Of a stretch of 64,000 bases of DNA, positions 24,329 to 36,785 are shown one piece after another. Position 1 is the first letter of the stretch, and every line of letters begins with the position of its first letter. Origin of the DNA: Xiphydria camelus (lineage: Eukaryota; Arthropoda; Insecta; Hymenoptera; Xiphydriidae); assembly GCA_963678675.1 (NCBI GenBank), contig OY783196.1, positions 18,904,138 through 18,968,137 on the forward strand, in the 5' to 3' direction. The notes under the pieces were generated by a model. That model was not told the origin of the DNA. It ran no database searches and saw only the letters and a list, made by a program, of their open reading frames with translations. The translations under genes were made by a program, and so were the position numbers.

Positions 24329-26331
24329 TAAGTAAATGAGGAATATTTCTGTAACTAGAAGATTTATAGCTTATGTTATGTAACTTAAATCTGAGTATCA
24401 CAATCTGATTTAAGGAAAGGAAACCGTTTGTCGAATCGAGTTTTTGATAAGAAGCATTAATTCAATATAAACTAGGTTATTATATTTTAAACGAAATATT
24501 GATGCAAGTAGATGAAGTAGGAGTTATATTATTTTAGCAAAAAAAAATTGGCTATTTTGACCCATTTCACGTAATCTGAAATGATGAAAAGACAAATTAA
24601 ACTGAGAAGCTGAATAATGTTAGATGAATTGTTTTAGAGGGAAAATATCGATTTGTAATGGAAGAAGGGAAAAATCGCAAGTTTTGGGGTTAAAAAGGAG
24701 AGACGAAAAATAAGGGAATAAAGGGGAATAGAGGATATACACTGTCATCGCGCGATCCTCTCCACGCGCCGTACGCGTCGCGTCGACCCCGCGAGGCGAC
24801 CGCGAGCACGCGGCGACAAAAGGTGGTCAGCCTCGGCGACGAGAGACACGCCGGCGGAGTTCATCGCCGTCTTCCTACTCCGGCCGCATACGCGCCGCCT
24901 CCGCGTGAGAATAAATTTGCCGAAAATTATGCCGCGCGAACGCGATTACGCTCGCGCGATGTCCGGATCGGCACGGTTCTCGACGCGGCGATTGACATAG
25001 ACGACTGGAGTGAGTCAGTCGGTCTCGAATCTCGACTCTCTTTCGGCGGATCGGGCCATTTTTTTGCCGCGAAGGATCACCTCAGGTCGGATTCGGCCAG
25101 ACTGGCTGGCAACACGTGTCGCCCTGGGCTAATGACGTCAGTCCCCCGCGCTCTCGTACACATCGTACCACGCGCGCGCGCGCGTATCCAGACTTCACCG
25201 ACGGTTGTCGATCGCCGGGACACGCGTACATGCTCCGCTGCGCCCCGCTAACACTGCAAATCCATTAGTTTTATTCGAAGGTTATGCAATTAATTAACGA
25301 ATACTCAGACTGCGTCATCGATCGACGTCGATGCCCGTTCGGATCTCCGGCAGCAGGATATCCTGGGGCTCGAACCGCCTGAAAAATAGGCGTTTTCGTG
25401 GTATCCGGATCCGCCCGCGTCGATCGTTGTCGTCGGGAAGCAAGCGGGCTTATCTCTCGTGCGACGAATCGTTTGCATAATTCGATCGGTTCGTAATCGC
25501 GGAGGACGGGAGAATCCGGGATTCGCGACGATCCATCGAGATCGGTACGCGCGCGCATGGCTCGCGTATCTCGCTTCGGTAGGATTCCATCGGCCCGCGT
25601 CGAATTCACGAATCGAACTTCCCGATGCGATTTGTACAAGAATGAACCACACGGGATGCCAAGTGCGATCGACCTCTATCGATTGAGACGTAGTACGCCG
25701 GGCGATTCTTGCGATACGAGGTGTCCGGTACTCGTTGACGGCACGTAACACGATCTGGCAGTGCCCGGGGCAAACTCGATCACTCGTAAAATTAGAACTG
25801 ATCTAACTCGGAGAGGAGCGCGGCTCCTTTGCGCGGCCTGGTAACCGAGGCACGCGGAATTCTACCGAGCACAATTCAATTATCGGCAACACAACGCGAG
25901 CGGAAAGGGGCACGTACCCGGGCGCGCGCGCGCGCGCGCGCGGTGATTCATCTGGGATCGATTCGTCGATCTCGGGTCGACGGAAGAGGAGACCCCACTC
26001 GGCTCGAGAGTCACGCGCGTGAATCAGTCGAAACTAACAAAGTGGACGCACTTGGATCGGGACCAACCGGAAACCGCGAAGCGGCATTCGATGGCTTGAT
26101 AAATCTTCGTTTTCTCGGATCGGAAATATTAATTGCCAGGCTAATTTTAGATCCCGATCACGACTTTCACCGGGTGACGATGATGGTGCGGTAATAACCG
26201 CTACGGCCAACGCTACCGTCATTATTTTCCGTGTCGGTGAACGCGCGCATCCTTCCTTTCGAGAGAGAAACTTGGGAACTTTGTTTTCACCTGTGTGTTT
26301 GTTAAAATCCACTTTTTTATCGGAATATATC
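24329..26331. other. AT-rich then CpG-rich DNA, nothing recognised
   Basis: 24330-24740 is AT-rich. 24750-26200 is CpG-rich with arginine-rich frames only. Confidence 0.45.
25922..25942. repeat. (CG)n run
   Basis: About ten alternating CG dinucleotides occur without interruption, a Z-DNA-prone sequence. Such runs would decay quickly if methylated in the germ line, so this fits low CpG methylation, as expected for insects. Confidence 0.9.
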
Positions 26332-26376
26332 GTCTCGTTTTGTCTCGTCTCGTCTTGTCTCGTCTCGTCTCGTCTG
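26332..26376. repeat. (TCTCG)n pentanucleotide repeat
   Basis: About nine TCTCG-like units occur in a row, with TTTTG and TCTTG variants. No coding meaning is seen. Confidence 0.85.
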
Positions 26377-26470
26377 GCCAGATTTATAGATCGAGCAAAT
26401 TTACTTGACGCACACGGAGACAAAGGATTAGTAAAAAATCATGGGGAAACCTATGAATTTGTACAGGTAT

Positions 26471-26697
26471 CGCAGTAACAAGGCTTCTCGAAGTGAAACA
26501 CTGAAGTTTTTAATAGACTATAGCATACTTTACAGTTCGTTATAGTGTAAACATCAGTTTATTCGGTAATATTTACCAATCTCCCGTTAATATCGTATGT
26601 GTCGGGTGTTTACGGGTTTATACTGCAAGGAATTATAAAAAGTACGCTGTGTCTATAAAAAATTCAATGTTTCACCTCGAGGAGTGTTGTTACTGCG
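26471..26697. mobile_element. Palindromic element, CGCAGTAACAA ends
   Basis: CGCAGTAACAAGGCTTCTCG followed by AAGTGAAACA is mirrored by TGTTTCACCTCGAGGAGTG and TTGTTACTGCG. The AT-rich centre contains GTAAACATC and GTTTACGGG. It lies directly against the next element at 26696. Confidence 0.65.
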
Positions 26698-26920
26698 CTG
26701 AGAAAAAAATGTGGTAGATTTGACTAAATTAGCGGTCACGGGCGGAGGGGAATACAGATTTAGTTATTTGAAGTAATTTGCTAGACTTTACTATAGCTTT
26801 TTTTCTCGTCAAACAATTTTTAGCATTATAACCCAATTATTTAATTCAAGTAACTATAATAAATCGGCGTTCCCTAACCCGTAACCACCAATTTGGTCAA
26901 ATCCACTATATTTTTCTCTG
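26696..26920. mobile_element. MITE, CTGAGAAAAAAATGTGGTAGA family (copy 2)
   Basis: The left end is CGCTGAGAAAAAAATGTGGTA and the right end is the inverse closing CCACTATATTTTTCTCTG. It shares GTAGATTTGACTAAATTAG with 12079-12268. A second right-end-like word, CTTTTTCTCAGCGCA, lies at 26950-26964, so the true right end could be there. Confidence 0.65.
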
Positions 26921-27868
26921 TTTGAGATTCACTGTAAAGTTACTAATCCTTTTTCTCAGCGCAATAAGTCCCTCCCATCTCACATCCTACATACATGGAT
27001 TACATCGGTAGTGTATCCGGATATTCGACGATATTCGCACCACCCAGACGTATTTCGCCAAAATCCCGGATACCGAAATTCAAGGATGTACACGTACTAT
27101 CCGGGATTCAAGTAGGCCAGAAATAAGGCCATGTACACGACGGACCAGCGATACACGCACAAAGAAATCCGAGCCAAACAGAATCTCCGCGTATAAGTAT
27201 ATGCGCGTGTTGGTCTATGCGCTCGTGTGTACCCAACTCGCCTGACGCAATGTTGACTTCCGAGCGAACATTTTTAAGCCTTCGCGACGTCGTCGACGCG
27301 GAGAAGAAAAATACGATTCCTAGGAAAGCTCAGGGATCACCCGCGGACGGTGAGACGATCTAGATAATTCGCGATAAATTCTAGGGCCGATTACAACTGA
27401 ACCGCGCGAGAGGTATGTAAGGGGAAGAGATAAGGGCGAGTAGGGAAGAGGGGGTGAGAGAGTAGATAATTGCGCAGGTGTCACTCGGAATCTGATACAA
27501 AAGAAGACGACTCTTCTCGGAGCGACGGTCTATCTGTTCGCGATGACATAATCGAGACACGTACGACGAGAAAGACCACCTGCGCTATACGTAGGGTAAC
27601 TACTATGCATTTTGCAACGTCCTCTTCTGAAAGTGAGAGACGCATCGACATATATAGTCAACTGGAAAGAAGAGTTTCTCACCTTCTTGGACGATATCGA
27701 TGGGTTATCTTCGTTTTCTTAATTGATTTTACGTACAGAAGAAAATATATTCTTTCGATGTCCATGCGATAAAAAGATGGAATCATTCTTCCTAGAAGTC
27801 TTATCAGTTGCGTCATGTTTCATGTAATACAATATACAATAGTTCATTTGTGCCATAATATATATACC

Positions 27869-28099
27869 ATATGAGGCTAAATTTAATCGCTGGGAAAGAA
27901 ACTTCAATCATTATTATCTCATTATTATATTATTTTATCATTATTATTATTGATTGGCCTACATATGTACATAACTTTGTTATACATAGAAATGTAATCT
28001 TTATAAAAGTATTATACAAACATCACAGCCAAAAGCTCATGAATAATGTGATAATAGTGATTGAAGTTTCTTCCCTGACAAGTAAGTTTAGCCTCATAT
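27869..28099. mobile_element. MITE, ATATGAGGCTAAA family (copy 2)
   Basis: The left end is ATATGAGGCTAAATTTAATC with AAGAAACTTCAATCATTATT. The right end is the inverse GATAATAGTGATTGAAGTTT then AAGTTTAGCCTCATAT. The AT-rich middle includes an ATT-rich run. Confidence 0.75.
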
Positions 28100-28772
28100 C
28101 ATACGTACATACACATATCGTTTACTACTCGTAGTAATGGAATAACTCAGATGTACATAAAGAATTGTCATTCAAAGTAATTTTATCATTAAAGAGAGAG
28201 CAGCACATATCGTACGAGAAAACTTGCAGATCGATTCAACGTGCCTCCACGAGGCGTTACGCTCGCCGATACGCCCAGGTCTTCCTTTTTCCTTCAGCGC
28301 GTTTACACCGAATGCCGTGGGCGATTCACGAAAAGCCACCACGGACTCGTTCTCGTCGACCGACGTCGTCGCATACGCGCTCACGAGGCCAGTACTCGGG
28401 TGGTGTCGCTCTCTGCTTACTCTCCAAACATCTTCATATCGCTTGCAGGTTCCTTCTTCTCTCCTTTCTTCATCTTCTCCGACTCGAGAGACTCGCGCTC
28501 CGCGCGTTTCTCATCGAGAGGACTGCCCGAAATCCGTGGAATTCCAGTCGAGCGTTTCCCTCGGCTCGAATTCATACGATTCGAGGAGAGTAGACGCTCA
28601 ATGTACCAGAAAGGAGCTTCTTTCCAGCATCCACGATCTGTAACAAAGGAAGCGGACATAGGCGATTACCTACACACTGTTATATCTATATCGCTTGCGG
28701 AAGATTCGCTTTAATAAAGTGCAATTAGAATTTGTTTCTGAAAGATCGTTACTCGCGCTATGCAAACTATCC

Positions 28773-29180
28773 ATATTAGGCTAAACTTACTCGCCAAAAA
28801 AGAAACTTCAATCACTATTATCTCATTATTTATGAACTTTTAGCCTACGTTGTGATATAAAACATTGTTATAGATAAAATTGTAAACTTAAAAAAAGTAT
28901 TATATAAAGTAAGTGTCCCAATTCCTAACCACTTATATATTCAGTTGTATTAATAAAAGTATAACATCGATGTACCATGAATTAACAGATATATTTATTT
29001 AAATAATAAGGGATAATAAACATATTTATGTGAATAGTTTACGATAAGTTAATAAAGAGATATTTGAGGATTTGGTTAGGAATTGGGACATTCATCTTAA
29101 ATGTGAGCCAAAAGATCATAGATAATGAGATCATGGTGATTGAAGTTTCATTCCTAGTAAATAAGTTTAACCTCTTATAT
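28773..29180. mobile_element. MITE, ATATGAGGCTAAA family (copy 3), interrupted
   Basis: The left end is ATATTAGGCTAAACTTACTC and the right end is the inverse AAATAAGTTTAACCTCTTAT. AATCACTATTATCTCATTAT is mirrored by AATGAGATCATGGTGATT. A separate palindrome occupies 28914-29090. Confidence 0.75.
28914..29090. mobile_element. Nested palindromic MITE, TGTCCCAATTCCTAACC ends
   Basis: TGTCCCAATTCCTAACCA on the left and its exact inverse TGGTTAGGAATTGGGACA on the right (with short unmatched bases beside them) enclose an AT-rich centre. It lies inside copy 3 of the ATATGAGG family. No clear target duplication is seen. Confidence 0.7.
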
Positions 29181-29937
29181 ATATAATAAACGATTCGCCG
29201 ATGAAAAGTTGCGTTACCGAGACTTAATTAATCCCGCAAAGAGAAGGATGGAGAAAGAGAACGAAGAGAAAGGGAGCGCGCGCGTTTAAAAAGTGGTGTC
29301 CCTCCCGTCTACCCACGCGCCCGGTGATACCACCTCACGCTAAACATGACGTCATCACCGTCGTCTTCGACGACGACGGGAGGCGACTACGCTCGACCCC
29401 TTCCTACATTCCTACCCGCGGGAGCCCTCCCACCCTTTCGGCTTTCGAGTGATTATCGATATATAAAAATGCGCGGCGAATTTTGAACGATAAATCTGAG
29501 ATGATGAGGCGCGGACCGGCGAGCATACCAATCAGCCGGTCCGACTAGATGTTTGCTCCCGATCTGCATAAAGATCGAGGGACGAAAATTATGCCGAAAC
29601 GCACCTTCGGTTAGAACCTTCTGGTATGCTCGGGTATACCTGCGCACACGCTCGACGATATACGGTGGTTCCAGCGATGTGTTTTCGGTACAGTCCGGAA
29701 CGACGCACGAGGCGAACTTTGGATCACGCTAGAAGGATGCCGGAGCCGGAGATTTACGGGGGTATCATAATTTGGCGGTACTCGAAAGCCTCGGGCTATA
29801 ACCTCGGGTTATCTGGAATATGTTTGGCCTTCAACTTTTTATTTTAGACTCGAAATTATCGAAATCGGAGACTCTCGAAGATCGATATCTACCTATATGG
29901 GAATCGCCCAATTTTGTCGTTCCAACATCCGTCGTTA

Positions 29938-30086
29938 CTCAGTAACAAAAATTGGTGTTAATTTTAATATCGTTTCACCAACGTGGATCTATATGTACCA
30001 CATCTGGTGTTATTCATTCTTATGCCATTGTTATCTAACACAACAAGTAGTCTATATAGGTCCACACCGCAGAATTTTTTACAGTG
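29938..30086. mobile_element. TA-flanked MITE, CACTGTAAAAAATTC family (copy in reverse)
   Basis: The right end AGAATTTTTTACAGTG is followed by TA, and the left end CTCAGTAACAAAAATTGGTG is preceded by TA. The words CTATATAGGTCCACACC and TTATGCCATTGTTATC match the 33650-33797 copy in inverse orientation. The lengths are 149 and 148 bp. Confidence 0.75.
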
Positions 30087-30236
30087 TATGTTCTAAAATT
30101 ATCTCCAAAGCTTACGTTATAAAACGGTGCTTACGCGAGTAGTGCTTTAATTAAAATACAATATGTTTTCCACATCACGATGTGTTTAGCTCATACGCAG
30201 GGAAAGTCAACCCCGGATTATTGCAGGTGTCTAAAT

Positions 30237-30423
30237 CCAGACAACACAATCCAAAAAGTCATCTTGAAGTCATCCGTGGGCAGTCTAATGTCTCACTTTT
30301 TCTTAACTGAGATTTCATGTTATCCAAAAGATGACTGATGAGTAACTCGAAATTTAAATGTTCAAAAAGTCATAGACTGCCTATTAATAACTAAAAGACA
30401 GCTTTCAGACTTGTGTTGTCTGG
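30237..30423. mobile_element. MITE, CCAGACAACACAA ends
   Basis: CCAGACAACACAATCC on the left and TTGTGTTGTCTGG on the right are inverses. AAAAAGTCATCTTGAAGTC and CAGTCTA words are partly mirrored inside. No target duplication was recognised. Confidence 0.6.
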
Positions 30424-33139
30424 GAATAAGCGACCCATTTCCACCGGCGCGGCGGTAGAAAAAGGCTTGCGAGACGCTCGTTAATTTTATCTCGCTCGGC
30501 GAAGTTGAAACCATCGATCCGATTCGCGTTACATTTCCCCCCTTTCCCTCAGTTTCCGACTCGCGCCCCGGTACGAGAGAGTTCTCTTCTCGCCGAGCGA
30601 CCACTCGCCGTGTCCCGGCGAGCCGCGAATCGCGAGGCAAGAAGAGCCCCTCGGACTCTGAAAATGACTGGTTCGCTCGCGAGAGAGTCTCGAGGTCGAG
30701 ACCGCTCCGCGCGCGCGTACCTACCTACTCGTGGTTGGTCGTCGTGAGAGCGACGGAGCACCGCGCCGCAGTCGGGGCAGGCCAGTTCTATCGATACACA
30801 ATTATCCGAGCGAGCAAAACAACGCGACCGCGAACATCTGGAACTAGCTGTCCGGAGTTTATTTGTCACTGGACGGTCATTAGGAGATGAGGTGCGCGGT
30901 GGGAAGGAACGGGGGGCCGGGCACAAAAAACCAACTCGGCTTCCCAGAAACCGCGTAAACCTGTGGCGTAGATCTTAGGAAGCCGGCCGACAATGTACCG
31001 ACGTCCAGGCGGTTCCCCGCCTGTCGTCCCCGCCGCGTCAGCGGCCGCAGCCTCGCCACGCCACGCGGATTGTAATTATCCGCTGCCTATGTCTCTTCGA
31101 TCCCGATGCCCGACTTCTTTGTCCAATGTCGGCTCGCCCGTCTCTCCACGGAGTTTACGAGTCATTAGCTGTGCCCGATGCCGCAACGCCTGGCATCGCC
31201 TCCCGCGATGCGTTCGAAACGCCGAAACTGGGACATCGGCTTTTGACCGACGACCGGTCCGCGTTTTCCGGTTTCCGACCACAAACCGTTTACGACTCGT
31301 TGCGTCGGAGCTTCGCGGCGACGGAGGCGCGAGAGCCGCGGCTGAAGATCCGTGCGTATACCTAGGGAACGGCAACTGGTGCTGTGCGATCGAAAATCGT
31401 TTCACGACGAAATGAATGATCCGAAAAAGATCGAAAAATGATGCACGCAAAGCCTCGGGTCGTTTCTGATTGCTCGCGCAGTTCTCGAATTACCGAGGAT
31501 ATCGCACTTATTTTTTTTTCTGGTTCACTACATAAAAGTAGAATTAATTACGGACGGACGGTAAAAAACCGAACACGGAACCTCGCGTCGCGCGAGTGTT
31601 CGATTTTTTTTCAGAGCGATCGTTGAACGCGGTACCACTCGCGGATGAGAAATTGAAAGAGAAAGGGGTCGATTTCGGATAGTCGCGTCGGCCGATGCAG
31701 CGATATTAACGACGTTTACGGGTCGCGCAACGAGATCGGCGTGGGAGGAGCGGGAGGAGCGAGCGAGGACAATAAAACTCGGATATCTGATCGGTAGGAG
31801 GTTATTAACTTGTCACATACTTCACGCCTGTCGGCTAGCAGCCGATATGGAGATACAGAGAGGTCTGGTTGCCCGCGCTCGACTGCCTTCCGGGACGAGT
31901 GCCAGTTCAACGTCTATTCGCGCGCATCGGGCCTCGTGGATCGCTCGAGCGTACCGAAAGGATTTCATTTCTCGTCGGTCCTGCGCTAATCTCCGTGTTT
32001 GAATTCTCATATTGACAAGTAAGATCCCCGTTCGTGGAGGACGCGGTCGCTCCCTTATCGGTTATCGCGGGCAAGTCGACGTGGGTGTGTATGCGGAATT
32101 CGACGCCGCGTCGCAAGCGGAAGGAGAAGAAGAGGAGGCGAGGAGAATGCGGAGAAGACCGCGGCGAAGGGAAGACAAAAGGGGTCATAGGTTGCCGGAC
32201 GCGATGGCCGCCGGGGTCTCCGAGTGCACGTACGTACACGGGACGCGCGTGCAACGTGGAAATCGGCCGCGCGGTTCCACTGATCCGCCGATATTCAAAT
32301 AATACAGCCCCTGGAATGCAGGCCGCCACTCTCCGCCGAGGGATACGCGCGCAACGGCCGCGCGTGAATATCGCTGGACCCTCGAAAGCCCGGAGTCGCG
32401 GAGCGCTCGGCGGTACCGAGTCGTCCGAAGGACGACACTTACGCGCGAGGAGGAGACCCGCCGCCGGCGTATGCGCCGCCGTACTCGCCGCAAAATGACC
32501 GCGTGGACCGCTGCACCTATCCGAAAATGTATCGCGACTCCGACACGTCGCCGAGCTCCAATTTGACGACGATAAATCCCGCGCGCCATTGCGCGGTACG
32601 TTCCGAGAAAAGGTCGCTCATTAACGTCGCGACGCCGCAAGTGACGCGGCTGTCGAGAGAAAAGAGTGCCGGCACCGAGAGTCGCCCGGCGATAAACTCG
32701 CCGCGAGGATCGCGCGACCCGTTTGCGCGCAAAGAATGAAACATGTTAATCGCCGAGGAGAATCCTAATTTCCCCGACGAACTCTGCCGTTTCAGCGCGG
32801 TAAGCCACTTTCGTCGGTTTCGATGCACCCGGGATTAACATTACGCGCATTGTCAGCGACGAGAACGCGCGATCGTACGTTGTCATTTGGCTCCGCTCAA
32901 TGGGGCGCTGATTTCCCTCTGATCCCAGTTTACGCGCGAGAGCGTCCTGATTTGTTTGCCGACGACACCCACGTCTCGTTGCGTCTCACCCCGCCGCGTG
33001 CCACTCGTCCCATTCCTCCTCCTCCTCCTCCTCCTTCGCGTCTAGCGTGCGGACGACGCGGAAGGATGCCGCGAGCGTCTTACGTCGACATCGAGCAATT
33101 TGCCGGTCGCGGAAGTGATGCGAATGTAAGTGGCCGCTT
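30424..33139. other. CpG-rich stretch without recognisable gene
   Basis: Overlapping arginine- and serine-rich frames occur on both strands. A (TCC)n run lies near 33014-33035. No convincing exon was seen. Confidence 0.45.
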
Positions 33140-33315
33140 GTCGAGTCGAAATTCTAAACCTACTCTTTTAGGCTTGTAGTAGGTCGATTTTCCATTGCAT
33201 CGAAACGATCGGCTAATGAGCATCTTAGTAATTTTAGGTTCAAAGTATGAGCTTATAAGCTGAGTAGGCCAATAGTAGGCCGAATAGAGTATTAAAAGCA
33301 TCAAAACATCAAACT
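33140..33315. mobile_element. GTCGAAAT-family MITE (copy 2), right end decayed
   Basis: It follows the 7004 copy: GTCGAAATTCTAAACC, TAGGTCGATTTTCCATTGCAT, GGTTCAAAGTATGAGCTTAT, GCTGAGTAGGCCAATAGTAG and AGTATTAAAAGCATC. The terminal TTTCGACTCGG is replaced by a diverged sequence. Confidence 0.65.
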
Positions 33316-33433
33316 CGGTGTCTCCCGCATTGAAATGTTACACCTACTCGTTTCGGCTTTTAATAGGTCGATTTTCTATTGTCTCGAAACCATATATCGA
33401 GCCTAAGATGGTCCGTTAGTAAACATTTCACCA

Positions 33434-33618
33434 CATGGAGAAAAGTTTGTGGTAACCACTCCCACAATCCATGAGGTAAGATTGAATTATTACGGCGTAT
33501 GTGTGACGTTCAGTACCATAAATACGTCGATATTTATATGGTACTGAACGTCATACATCGCAATGATTTAATCTTACCGCAGGATTGTGGGACCAGTTAC
33601 CACAAATTTCTCTCCGTG
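33434..33618. mobile_element. Nested MITE, CATGGAGAAAAGTTTGTGG ends
   Basis: The left arm (GTTTGTGGTAACCACTCCCA) and right arm (TTACCACAAATTTCTCTCCGTG) are inverses with a palindromic core around GTACTGAACGTCATAC. CA lies on both flanks. It is related to the 13650-14108 element. Confidence 0.8.
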
Positions 33619-33649
33619 CAACTTTAGGTTCAAAATAGGGACTTATATA

Positions 33650-33797
33650 CACTGTAAAAAATTCTATGGTGTGAACCTATATAGACCACTTTTGGCGTTT
33701 GATAACAATGGCATAAGACTGAACGACACCAAATGTGCTACACTTAGGTCCACACCGGTGGAATGGTATTAAAAATCGACACCACTTTTTTACCGTG
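33650..33797. mobile_element. Nested TA-flanked MITE, CACTGTAAAAAATTC end
   Basis: The left end CACTGTAAAAAATTCTATGG and right end closing CACCACTTTTTTACCGTG are imperfect inverses. TA is present on both sides. A reverse-oriented relative is at 29938-30086. Confidence 0.8.
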
Positions 33798-36539
33798 TAG
33801 GCTGAGTGGGCCAATGGCAGGTCGAACAGAGTATCAAAAGTATCAAAGTAAGGGTAAAATTTCGACTAAGGCTCCGCGCGACGAATATCCGTCTCGTTCG
33901 CCGAAGAATCGGAGCGAATTTTTCTAGGGATGTCGAGCGCGAGATCGCTTCGTCGACCGGTGGAACGTCTCGCGCGAGACATCCCGCGTGGAAGCGTTTA
34001 CGACGCTTCAGAGTCGCTGCGGTCGATCCACTTGAGGATCAACCGTGCCGAGGCGGGAAAAAAGTGGCTAATTGGAAAGTCCCGCGCGCGTAGACCGGCC
34101 CGGGCTCCGACGGGTGTGCGTATGCAAGAGGCGAGATGCCGGGGCTCCCGCGTAGACGCGGGACGAGGAGGATCTCCAGACGCGGGGGAGCCAGGATCCG
34201 CGGAGCGCCGGACCGACGTTCTCGGCCAGGACCAAGGACACGGCGGAACGTGGTGCAGACGGCCACCCATGCGGTGCCGTGCGGTGTGTTCCCACGTACG
34301 ACGCCCCGGGCGGCGGTCTAGCAAACTCCGCGCGAGCGAGACCCAAATTAAGGCCTTTTCGCCTCCACTGCGACCACGTCCGATGCTCCGCGCGCTGGAT
34401 AAAGGAGCGTCGCAATTAAACGCGGATCCTTGAACCTCGTCGACTCGCGCGGGGATTTTCGACGGAGACCAGCTCGCGAGACGCGAAGAGGGATATAGTC
34501 GTTTCGTATGTACGCGTCGACCCCGACTGTCTTCGACGACTTCACGCCACATCGAGTCCGTGACGAGTGTAATACTTTATTCGGAGTCTCGGTTTGAGAG
34601 AATCGCGGCTCGCGCAGGTGTCGTTCGCGCGATCGGAGCATATCGCTCTTCCAAAGATGGCACCGAACACGAAGCCGATCGCCAGGGGTCAAAGTCATCG
34701 AAGGGAGAGGCCCGCGTGCGGTATTCCGTCGGAAATTTTCAGCTCTTTGTCGGGCGGGGGCCCGAGGTCGTCTCCTAGAGCGAGCATACGCGGTTGGGAA
34801 AGAAAGAAAAGGAACTATAACACGGCCACGAAAACATTCCACAAATCATAAAAAGTGAAATATATCGGTGAGAGAGCGCAGTCGAGCGTCGGAGGGGGTT
34901 ACAACGGGTGCCGAGGCCCCTTGGTCGTCGCCGGGAGGAATGGGTGGACACCGAATGCCCATCGCGAGAAGAGAGTGCAGTCGAGATCACCTACTAATAT
35001 TTTTATTGCCCGTAAAATCGCACCAGGGACAGGATTGGCCACACGGGAACACCCCGACGAGACGGCGGCGAGGAGGGAGAACCTCTTCGTCTTCGCGGGC
35101 CTGCAGTCCTGCTGAAATCGATATACATCAAGAATCCGATAATTCAAAGCCCGACCTACGCGTTCGCCGAACGTGGGAATCGCCGGCGAACCGCGAAACG
35201 TCGTCGCGATTTAGGCCGGACCCGACGAAGAAGGTGCGAGATGCACGCGCGGTCGCGAGTGGCGAAGAAAGGAGAAACTGTAGTCCGCTCTTCGAGTTTC
35301 GGAAGGAATTTTCATAATTTCGTGCATCGGGAGATACCGTTACGCGGGTATCCGTACGACGTACGCGTAATGCCTTATACGTAGGTACCCGCACTTCGTC
35401 GTTCATACAGGTATATGGGTAAGTGTACCCGCCATGGCCAGCTGTTGAGTAACCAGCATTCGATTCGACTATTTGCATGTAAATCATATGCAGATCCGCG
35501 AAGTGCATTAATCTGCGGCGCATACCTCGCGGGATTTGTCGATTTTATTTGTTCCGCGCTCTTGCATAACCGAGCGAGCGAGTGAGCGATCGCGAGTACG
35601 CGTTTACGTTTTAATTCGAGAATCAACTTAAACGCGACACTCGTTAAACTCCCGAGGGATTTGCATAGCACAGCTCGTCTTTGCTCGCGCCTCTGCGGCG
35701 GCGCGCTCGATCGGTGCAGCGAGGAATTATTAATAATAATTTACTCGTTTCGTCCGTACGACAGCCCCGACTGTCGATTTAATCTGCTCGAGTGACTTCT
35801 CCCCGGTCCTCTTTTCATCCTTCCTTTTTCTCGTCACTTTTTTTCAGCCAGTTGCACGCATATTTCCAGAGAATACATCGTCGTCTCGGGGAGTTGGCTT
35901 TGCTCTCGTCTCACCTCTCCTACGCGCTCCGCTCCAAAAAGCGGAGCTGTGTGCAGCGCGACGGAACCCTCGTAAAATTCTAATGCACCGAAACACACCG
36001 TCGTCCCGCATTTTATTGCGACAGTTGCCGTTGCCGTAGCCTCGCCCGGGGAATCGCAATCGCGAGGATACATTGTAGCCGAGAGGTGTGTTACGCGTTT
36101 TTTATGAAATTTTAAATCATTCCATTCCACATAACTTTTACTGCCCATTCGGTTTCGTGAAGTGGGTATCCCGCGCGTAAACGCGGGACGGAACGAATAA
36201 AATGCCGTGTCTGCGAACCCGCGGAGTCGTTTACATATATTCCGTGCAATTTATTGTATATTATCGGGAATCTAATTTATACGCTTCGCAGGGTGATGTA
36301 CTGGCGGTGCCGTGAACCGCGCGTTGCAACGTTCGCGATACCCACGTTGCGCGTGCACGTTAACGGCTATCGGACGGCGACGACTGGTTAATCCGGTAGA
36401 AAGTATTATGAATTACCGTCGACCCGCGGATCGATCGTCCGATATGGAGATCGATGGAGCGGGCGTTCTCGACACAAGAGTTATATCTGCATAGTCGGTG
36501 CGATTGTTACGCTATCAATGCTCTCAATAGATGTGAAAT

Positions 36540-36785
36540 ATGGACTCGATCGGACGTCTCGCAGAAAGTCGAGCGGGCCCGTTATTGTTTCTTGAGAAAA
36601 GATCGAAAGGGGAGGAAATACCGTGGAGTTTAAAGAAATCCATGGTGAGAGACCTTCCTTACCGAGTGCAGTGTCATTTAATAGTTTCGTTGGTTCACAC
36701 CGTGGAGACTCCAGTCCGTCTTATGGTTGCACCATCGTCACGCGTGAGATATTCTGCAGAAGAAATTGATGACGAGCTTTTTTAA
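36540..36785 (+). other. Unrecognised 81-codon ATG open frame
   Basis: An ATG-started frame ends TAA and has a less arginine-rich composition than most frames here. It ends RYSAEEIDDELF and includes a hydrophobic stretch HLIVSLVHTVETPVRLMV. It has no recognisable domain, no clear splice signals, and lies at the border of an AT-rich patch. It is kept only as a possible small or decayed coding sequence. Confidence 0.12.

Larger units (their letters stand above)
33330..33868. mobile_element. GTCGAAAT-family MITE (copy 3) broken by two nested MITEs
   Basis: The outer element reads TAGGTCGATTTTCTATTG and ATGGTCCGTTAGTAA on the left. After two insertions it resumes with ACTTTAGGTTCAAAATAGG and then GGCTGAGTGGGCCAATGG, ending ATTTCGACTAAGG. 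The continuity of these words in the 7004 and 33140 copies shows the interruptions are insertions. Confidence 0.75.
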
